64,000 bases of DNA from NCBI GenBank assembly GCA_023438065.1, contig JAEXRH010000012.1, forward strand, positions 186,001 through 250,000. The letters run 5' to 3'. Both the position numbers and the translations under genes were made by a program. Within the stretch, counting starts at the first letter, position 1. Each line of letters opens with the position of its first letter. Shown in pieces: positions 59,559 through 64,000 of the stretch. This DNA is from Spirochaetota bacterium (GTDB lineage Bacteria > Spirochaetota > Spirochaetia > Treponematales > Treponemataceae). The notes beneath the pieces are model-generated. The model saw only the letters and a program-made list of their open reading frames with translations, was not told the DNA's origin and ran no database searches.

Positions 59559-60857
59559 ATGAATCTATCCTCTTTTGGCCAAAAGCTTACCGGCGAGTCG
59601 GGCATTCTCAGGCTCATGGACGACATCGGCCGCCCGCTTCCCGAGGGCATTACGCCCTATCTCCTTGGCGGGGGGAATCCCGCCCGCATCACCGCCGTCG
59701 AGGCGCTCTACCGGCGCGAGATGGAACGCCTCCTCTCGGACGGGCGCGCCTTCGAGGACGTCATCGGGAGCTATGACTCTCCGCAAGGCCGGGTATCCTT
59801 CATCGAGGCGGTCGCGTCGTTTCTTCGCGCCGAGTACGGGTGGGACATAGGGCCCGAGAACGTCGCCATCACGAACGGAAGTCAGACGGCGTTTTTCTAC
59901 CTCTTCAACCTTTTATCTGGCATCGCTCCCGAGCGCCGGACGATACTCTTTCCGCTCGTTCCCGAATATGTCGGCTATGCCGACCAGGGTATCGACCGGG
60001 ATACCTTCGTGACCCTTCCGGCCGGGATCGAAGAGCGTGAGGACGGGTCGTTCAAGTACCGTCTCGACGTTCCGCTCGTCGAGGCCTATCTCGCCTCGCA
60101 TGACGAGGTTGGCGCCATTTGCGTGACGCGCCCGACGAATCCGACCGGCAACGTGCTCACCTCCGGGGAGATCGAGACCCTCGCGCGACTCGCCGCGCGA
60201 AGGGGGATACCGCTTCTCGTAGACAACGCCTACGGCACGCCCTTCCCGAACATCATCTTCCCCGACATGGTCGAGGGATCCTGCGCGCCCTATTGGGACC
60301 CGAACGTCGTGCTCTCCATGAGCCTTTCGAAGATAGGACTTCCGTCGATGAGGACCGGCATCATCGTCGCGCCCGAGGAAACCGTTCGCGCCGTGTCCGC
60401 GCTCAACTCGATCGTGGCGCTCGCCTCGGGATCGCTCGGACAGGCGCTCGCGGAAGGACTCGTTCGCGGCGGGGAGCTGAAACGGATCGCCGATACGGTA
60501 GTCGGGCCCTTTTACCGCGAAAGCTCGGATTTCGCCCGGGAATGCGTTCACGAATTCTGGGAAGGGAAGGACTATCGCCTCCACCGAAGCGAGGGCTCGA
60601 TCTTCCTGTGGCTCTATCAACCGGGGCTTTCCGTACCGTCCAGGGAACTGTACGGGCGCCTGAAGGAACGGGGGGTCGTCGTCGTGCCGGGAGAGTATTT
60701 TTTCTTCGGGAGGGAGAACGGAAGCGACGAGGAAACCGCGTGGAAACGCCATCCCCACCGGGAAAAATGCGTCAGGATCAACTACTCGCGATCCCGCGAA
60801 GAGGTCCGTGAAGGATTGCGCATCCTCGCCGAGGTCAGCGCGGATTTATCGAGGTAA
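59559..60857 (+). CDS. avtA: Valine-pyruvate aminotransferase (AvtA-like)
   Basis: PLP-dependent class I/II aminotransferase; AvtA swaps the amino group between valine and pyruvate/alanine. 432 residues from ATG 59559. Very close to E. coli AvtA in phrases such as SGILRLMDDIG, LLGGGNPA, NVAITNGSQTAFFYLFNLLSG (in two parts), RPTNPTGNV and DNAYGTPFP. The PLP lysine is in SMSLSKIGLPS near 258. No Shine-Dalgarno site lies before the ATG; in-frame sequence upstream overlaps clpC and is rejected. Confidence 0.92.
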   Translation: MNLSSFGQKLTGESGILRLMDDIGRPLPEGITPYLLGGGNPARITAVEALYRREMERLLSDGRAFEDVIGSYDSPQGRVSFIEAVASFLRAEYGWDIGPENVAITNGSQTAFFYLFNLLSGIAPERRTILFPLVPEYVGYADQGIDRDTFVTLPAGIEEREDGSFKYRLDVPLVEAYLASHDEVGAICVTRPTNPTGNVLTSGEIETLARLAARRGIPLLVDNAYGTPFPNIIFPDMVEGSCAPYWDPNVVLSMSLSKIGLPSMRTGIIVAPEETVRAVSALNSIVALASGSLGQALAEGLVRGGELKRIADTVVGPFYRESSDFARECVHEFWEGKDYRLHRSEGSIFLWLYQPGLSVPSRELYGRLKERGVVVVPGEYFFFGRENGSDEETAWKRHPHREKCVRINYSRSREEVREGLRILAEVSADLSR

Positions 60858-60873
60858 ACCAAAGAAATCCCGT

Positions 60874-60902
60874 TTGACCGATCGCCTTGAGGGATGTATG
60901 AT
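60874..60902 (+). promoter_or_regulatory. Promoter of the chemotaxis receptor gene
   Basis: TTGACC at 60874-60879, 17-bp spacer, TATGAT at 60897-60902; predicted start near 60909, leaving a short leader with GGAG before the ATG at 60947. Confidence 0.7.
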
Positions 60903-60946
60903 TAAGGCTCCGATTACGGACTAACCCAGGTATAACGGAGCTTTGC

Positions 60947-62827
60947 ATGCATAAGGACGTCGTCTCATCGTTTCGGCTGGATATCTTCAAGATATATGGC
61001 ATCGTGTACACCCTTGTCGCCGCGCCGATGGCGTATTACGGCATCGCGTACGTGGAACTGATATCGAAGCACACCGGCACGGTACTGCCGCTGCTTGCCC
61101 TTACCATGGCCATAACCCTTTCGGTGTCCTTCGCCGTGCAACGGCGTTCCCATCGCGCGCTTTTTCCCTTCCTTCGCGGCGCCAAGAGCGCTTCCTTCGA
61201 CGGCAAGGCGCTCAAGCGCGTCGCGTATCGCTATCCGGGGAATCTCGTAGGCGTCATGACCTTTTGCTGGATCGCGCTTCTCGACATCGTCGCGTTCGGC
61301 CCGCTCATGCTCATATATTCGGGATCGATGACTGATTTTCTCGTGATCAACGTCCTGCTCATGTCGTGCGCGCTGATGTCGATACCGATGACCTACTTTA
61401 TCGCCGAACGGTCAACGGCCCGGTTCTTGAGCCTTCCGGAGGTCCGCGCCCTCGAGGAGCCGGAGGACGTCCCGAGGCTTTCCCTGACCGCGAAGGTCAT
61501 GGCCATCTGCCTCATCATCATCCTGACGCTTCTCCTCAACGTGACGGCGGCGGTGATCCTGAGCGTCGTGTACGGGCTCGGGCAAACGGAGATCGCCGTG
61601 AACCTTCTCGTCATCGGCGTTCAGGGCGTGATCGCCACGGCGGTCATATCGATCCTGTTCGCGCGGTCCATCAAGCTTCCGATCGCGAATATGCGCGGCT
61701 GCACCGAGCTCGTGCGTGACGGGGACCTGAGGGATACCGTGCCCGTCCTTTCGCGGGACGAGCTCGGGGACGCGTCGGAGTCGTTCAACGTCTTCGTGAA
61801 GCGGCTCTCCGCGTCCGTCAGGGACATCAAGAAGGGCGTCTCCGATACCGGGTCGAACGTCGTCGACCTCGCGCGCGCGATGGGAAACACCGGATCGTCC
61901 GTGTCGGAGATCCATCTCATATCGCGTGAGGTACAGGACGCGGTAACGAGCCAGGCCTCGATCATCGAGGAGGTCTCGAGAACCGTGTCCGAAATCTCCG
62001 GGATCATCGATCGGCAGGACGGTCGCATCCAGGAACAGGTAGGCAGCGTCTCGGAAAGCTCCTCGGCGATCGAGGAGATGATCGCGAGCATCAGGTCGAT
62101 CGCGGGCAATCTCGCGAAAAGCTCCGTTGAGGCCGAAGGCCTCTCGCGGGCCGTTCGGACCGGAAGCGGAAACATCGCGGAGCTGAAGCAGACGGTTCGC
62201 GTGCTCGACGAACAGTCGGACAGCGTTTTCCAGGCGAACTCGATCATCAAGAACATATCGGCGCAGACGAACCTATTGGCCATGAACGCCGCGATCGAGG
62301 CGGCGCACGCGGGAGAGGCGGGCAGCGGTTTCGCGGTCGTCGCCGACGAGATACGGAAGCTCGCGGAATCCTCGAATATACAGTCGAAACTCATCACCGA
62401 AAGCCTCAAAAGCCTCAAGACGGCGATCGACAAGGCCGTCCGCGCCGCCGACCAGGCGGAACGGTCCTTCGGCGACATCACCGGTTCCGTCCAGGCCGTC
62501 TCGGGACTGGAGACCGAGATCAAGCACTCGGTCGACGAGCAGTCGAGCGCGAGCGCCCAGATCCTTCAGTCCCTTTCCGGGATCAACGCGATCACGGCCG
62601 ACGTCAAGGAAGGCTCCTCGAAGATGCTTTCCGGAAGCCGGGCGATACAGGAGCGCGTCACGCGGCTCGTCGAGCTTACCGAGCGCGTGAAAAAGGCGGC
62701 TCTCGAGGTCGTGGAAAAGGCCGGAGACGTGAAGTCGAACGCCGACGAGTCGCTCGAGCTCCTCGCCCTCTGCGCGGAATACTCGAAGCGGATAGAGGAA
62801 CTCGTCGAGTTTTTCAAGGTTTCGTGA
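60947..62827 (+). CDS. Methyl-accepting chemotaxis protein, six-TM type
   Basis: 626 residues. The first 250 residues contain six hydrophobic helices in three pairs (about 14-36, 45-64, 95-116, 120-146, 183-210, 217-243) and no large periplasmic ligand domain; a HAMP-like segment follows (SIKLPIANMRGCTELVRDGD), then a long coiled coil with the signalling hairpin near 438-470 (NISAQTNLLAMNAAIEAAHA, GSGFAVVADEIRKLAE). Spirochaetes have such receptors; the membrane part may sense a lipophilic or intracellular cue. GGAG lies six bases before the ATG. Confidence 0.9.
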   Translation: MHKDVVSSFRLDIFKIYGIVYTLVAAPMAYYGIAYVELISKHTGTVLPLLALTMAITLSVSFAVQRRSHRALFPFLRGAKSASFDGKALKRVAYRYPGNLVGVMTFCWIALLDIVAFGPLMLIYSGSMTDFLVINVLLMSCALMSIPMTYFIAERSTARFLSLPEVRALEEPEDVPRLSLTAKVMAICLIIILTLLLNVTAAVILSVVYGLGQTEIAVNLLVIGVQGVIATAVISILFARSIKLPIANMRGCTELVRDGDLRDTVPVLSRDELGDASESFNVFVKRLSASVRDIKKGVSDTGSNVVDLARAMGNTGSSVSEIHLISREVQDAVTSQASIIEEVSRTVSEISGIIDRQDGRIQEQVGSVSESSSAIEEMIASIRSIAGNLAKSSVEAEGLSRAVRTGSGNIAELKQTVRVLDEQSDSVFQANSIIKNISAQTNLLAMNAAIEAAHAGEAGSGFAVVADEIRKLAESSNIQSKLITESLKSLKTAIDKAVRAADQAERSFGDITGSVQAVSGLETEIKHSVDEQSSASAQILQSLSGINAITADVKEGSSKMLSGSRAIQERVTRLVELTERVKKAALEVVEKAGDVKSNADESLELLALCAEYSKRIEELVEFFKVS

Positions 62828-62840
62828 CGGTGGAGCGCGC

Positions 62841-63335
62841 ATGACGACGCTCGTTTTGTGCTGCGGGAGGGTTTGCTCGGGTAAGTCGAGCTTCGCGAGG
62901 AAGATCGAGACGGATCGCGGTTTTTTCCACCTTTCCGCGGACGAATGGATGCTCCGACTCTTTGGCGAAACGACTGACCGCGCGGAATTCGATGACCGGC
63001 TCGCGCGTTGCAGGGGGCTTATCGAGGATCTCGCCGCACGGCTTCTCGCCCGCGGAACGGACGTCGTCCTCGACTTCGGTTTCTGGAAGCGGCTCGATCG
63101 CGACGAGACGCGCGCGCGGTTTGCCTCCGCCGGGCATCGCGTCGTCCTCGTATACTTTCCGATAGATCCCGAAACGCAGTTGGCCTATGCGCGAAAACGG
63201 GCCGCGACGGGAAACGCGGGAGAATACGCCTTCGACGGGGAAACCATCGAGGCGCTCAACCGGTTTTTCGAGGAACCCTCACCGGAAGAAGGATGGGTTG
63301 ACGCGTCCGATTTCGAAAAGCTCATCACGGGATGA
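62841..63335 (+). CDS. Small P-loop kinase-like protein (AAA_33 / zeta-toxin fold)
   Basis: 164 residues. Walker A is CGRVCSGKSSFA near 8-19; SADEW near 32-36 supplies the usual Asp after strand 2; VVLDFGFWKRLDRDE near 72-86 matches the family's LID/second-acid region; YFPIDPETQLAYARKRA follows. Related to chloramphenicol phosphotransferase and zeta-toxin kinases; many such single-domain proteins phosphorylate small molecules. No antitoxin lies next to it, so a toxin role is unlikely. It starts 13 bp after the receptor gene. Confidence 0.8.
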   Translation: MTTLVLCCGRVCSGKSSFARKIETDRGFFHLSADEWMLRLFGETTDRAEFDDRLARCRGLIEDLAARLLARGTDVVLDFGFWKRLDRDETRARFASAGHRVVLVYFPIDPETQLAYARKRAATGNAGEYAFDGETIEALNRFFEEPSPEEGWVDASDFEKLITG

Positions 63336-63392
63336 CAAAGGGGGATTGGCTCCCCACGACGCCCCCCGCAAGAAAAAAAACGATAGTGCTCA

Positions 63393-63426
63393 GGAAAAAA
63401 ACAAAGCCCGCTTTCGGCGGGCTTTG
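63393..63426 (-). terminator. Terminator after glgC
   Basis: 10-bp perfect stem CAAAGCCCGC/GCGGGCTTTG with a 5-nt loop. On the minus strand it is followed by seven T. It lies 33 bp after the glgC stop. Confidence 0.92.
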
Positions 63427-63459
63427 CTATCTACCGGATGCTCCGGTTCGCGAAGAAAA

Positions 63460-64000
63460 TCAGATTACCGTGCCGTTCGGCACGCACGCGTTCTTCGTGA
63501 TCACGTAGATGCCGTCGACGACGTGATACCAGCCGTAGTCCCCGTCGGGCGGGGTTTTCGCCATGCCGATCGAGACGTCGCAGCCGATACGGGCGTTCTT
63601 GTCGATGATCGCCTTCCTGATGACGGTACGCTCGCCGATGCCGATGTCCGGCACCCCGCGGGCGCGGTTTTCCGTCTTCTCCGAGTCCGTTTCATAGCAG
63701 TCCGCGCCCATGCAGATGACGCCCTCGAGATACGCGTCCGACTCGATGATGGACCTGATCCCGATCACCGAGCGCTTGATCGTCGCGTTCGTGATGACGC
63801 AACCCTCGCTCGTGTTGACCTGATCGAGGGTCGCCATGTTGATCTTCGAGGACGGAAGGTTGCGGTTGTGGGTATAGATCGGCTTGTCCTCGTCGTAGAA
63901 GTTGAACTTCGGCTTGATGCTCGTGAGGTCCAGGGTCGCGTCGTAAAAGTTCCGGATCGTTCCGATGTCCTCCCAGTAGCCGTCGTAGACGAAGGACGAG
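63460..64000 (-). CDS. glgC: Glucose-1-phosphate adenylyltransferase (3' part, runs off window)
   Basis: Makes ADP-glucose for glycogen synthesis. Only the last 179 codons are present; the 5' end lies beyond the window. The visible part holds GYWEDIGTIRNFYDATLDL, FYDEDKPIYTHNRNLPSSK, then the C-terminal left-handed beta-helix with repeats such as VIGIRSIIESDAYLEGVICMG, ending in NACVPNGTVI. This is the GlgC C-terminal domain, involved in allosteric control. The partner glycogen synthase GlgA is encoded about 48 kb away at 13421. Confidence 0.93.
   Translation of the reverse strand, partial: SSFVYDGYWEDIGTIRNFYDATLDLTSIKPKFNFYDEDKPIYTHNRNLPSSKINMATLDQVNTSEGCVITNATIKRSVIGIRSIIESDAYLEGVICMGADCYETDSEKTENRARGVPDIGIGERTVIRKAIIDKNARIGCDVSIGMAKTPPDGDYGWYHVVDGIYVITKNACVPNGTVI

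Noticed and set aside
62841..63335. Zeta-type toxin-antitoxin system
   Set aside because: The P-loop kinase has no adjacent antitoxin-like gene and lies in a plain operon position after a chemotaxis receptor.

Overview
The window looks like a GC-rich spirochaete chromosome (Spirochaetota, Treponema relatives). This rests on gene content and order: dnaG-rpoD-zinc-ribbon protein followed by RNase P RNA and mreBCD-mrdA-rodA; uvrA followed by an OstA/LptD-like gene; PhoH, 7TM-HD, YbeY and CorC in a row; a plastic spirochaete-type lipobox; and a six-TM chemotaxis receptor. The assignment is inferred from remembered gene-order patterns, not from a database search. The region is almost wholly core genome. 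I saw no insertion sequence, prophage, CRISPR array or other obvious foreign DNA.

Layout. 1-5188 (minus): rpsB-tsf-frr-uppS-cdsA-dxr-rseP, translation factors running into isoprenoid, undecaprenyl and phospholipid synthesis. 5331-7582: maf, tRNA-Arg, and two envelope proteins (HEAT-like and a lipoprotein). 7680-9526: coaD, then rpmF-acpP-rnc. 9598-15289: CCA-adding/poly(A) polymerase, thiN, a band-7-like protein, a small membrane protein, aroH-glgA, tRNA-Thr and tRNA-Tyr. 15373-22898: YkgJ-type protein, MBL-fold hydrolase, a 59-codon gene, mltG, dnaG, rpoD, a coiled-coil zinc-ribbon protein and the RNase P RNA. 22921-29460: TPR protein and the rod-shape operon mreB-mreC-mreD-mrdA-rodA. 29485-32747: two-domain radical SAM protein, a flavin-binding protein and a YegP-like protein. 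32866-39185: uvrA and an LptD-like outer-membrane protein. 39242-45728: phoH, PgpH-like 7TM-HD phosphodiesterase, ybeY, corC and a TPR protein. 45733-52069: FN3 protein, a stand-alone Cas2-like protein, prfB with a programmed frameshift, a pseudo-receiver, a PEGA protein, ftsY and a secreted repeat protein. 52053-59536: lolC-lolD-lolE, then mcsA-mcsB-clpC. 59559-64000: avtA, a chemotaxis receptor, a small P-loop kinase and the 3' part of glgC.

Many genes are joined by ATGA, GTGA or TAATG stop/start overlaps, so translational coupling is common here. The tRNAs carry no encoded CCA, which fits the CCA-adding enzyme gene in the same window.

Most interesting signals: (1) at least six genes have a promoter placed so that transcription should begin at or within about five bases of the start codon, with no Shine-Dalgarno site (the lipoprotein gene, coaD, aroH, uvrA, the cas2-like gene, avtA, probably pcnB), suggesting leaderless mRNAs are a regular feature; (2) a solitary Cas2-like protein lies 16 nt upstream of prfB; (3) a McsA-McsB-ClpC protein-arginine kinase module has no CtsR beside it, and its McsB departs from the family at conserved active-site positions; (4) a pseudo-receiver and a PEGA protein sit between prfB and ftsY; (5) a 59-codon gene overlaps both the MBL hydrolase gene and mltG.
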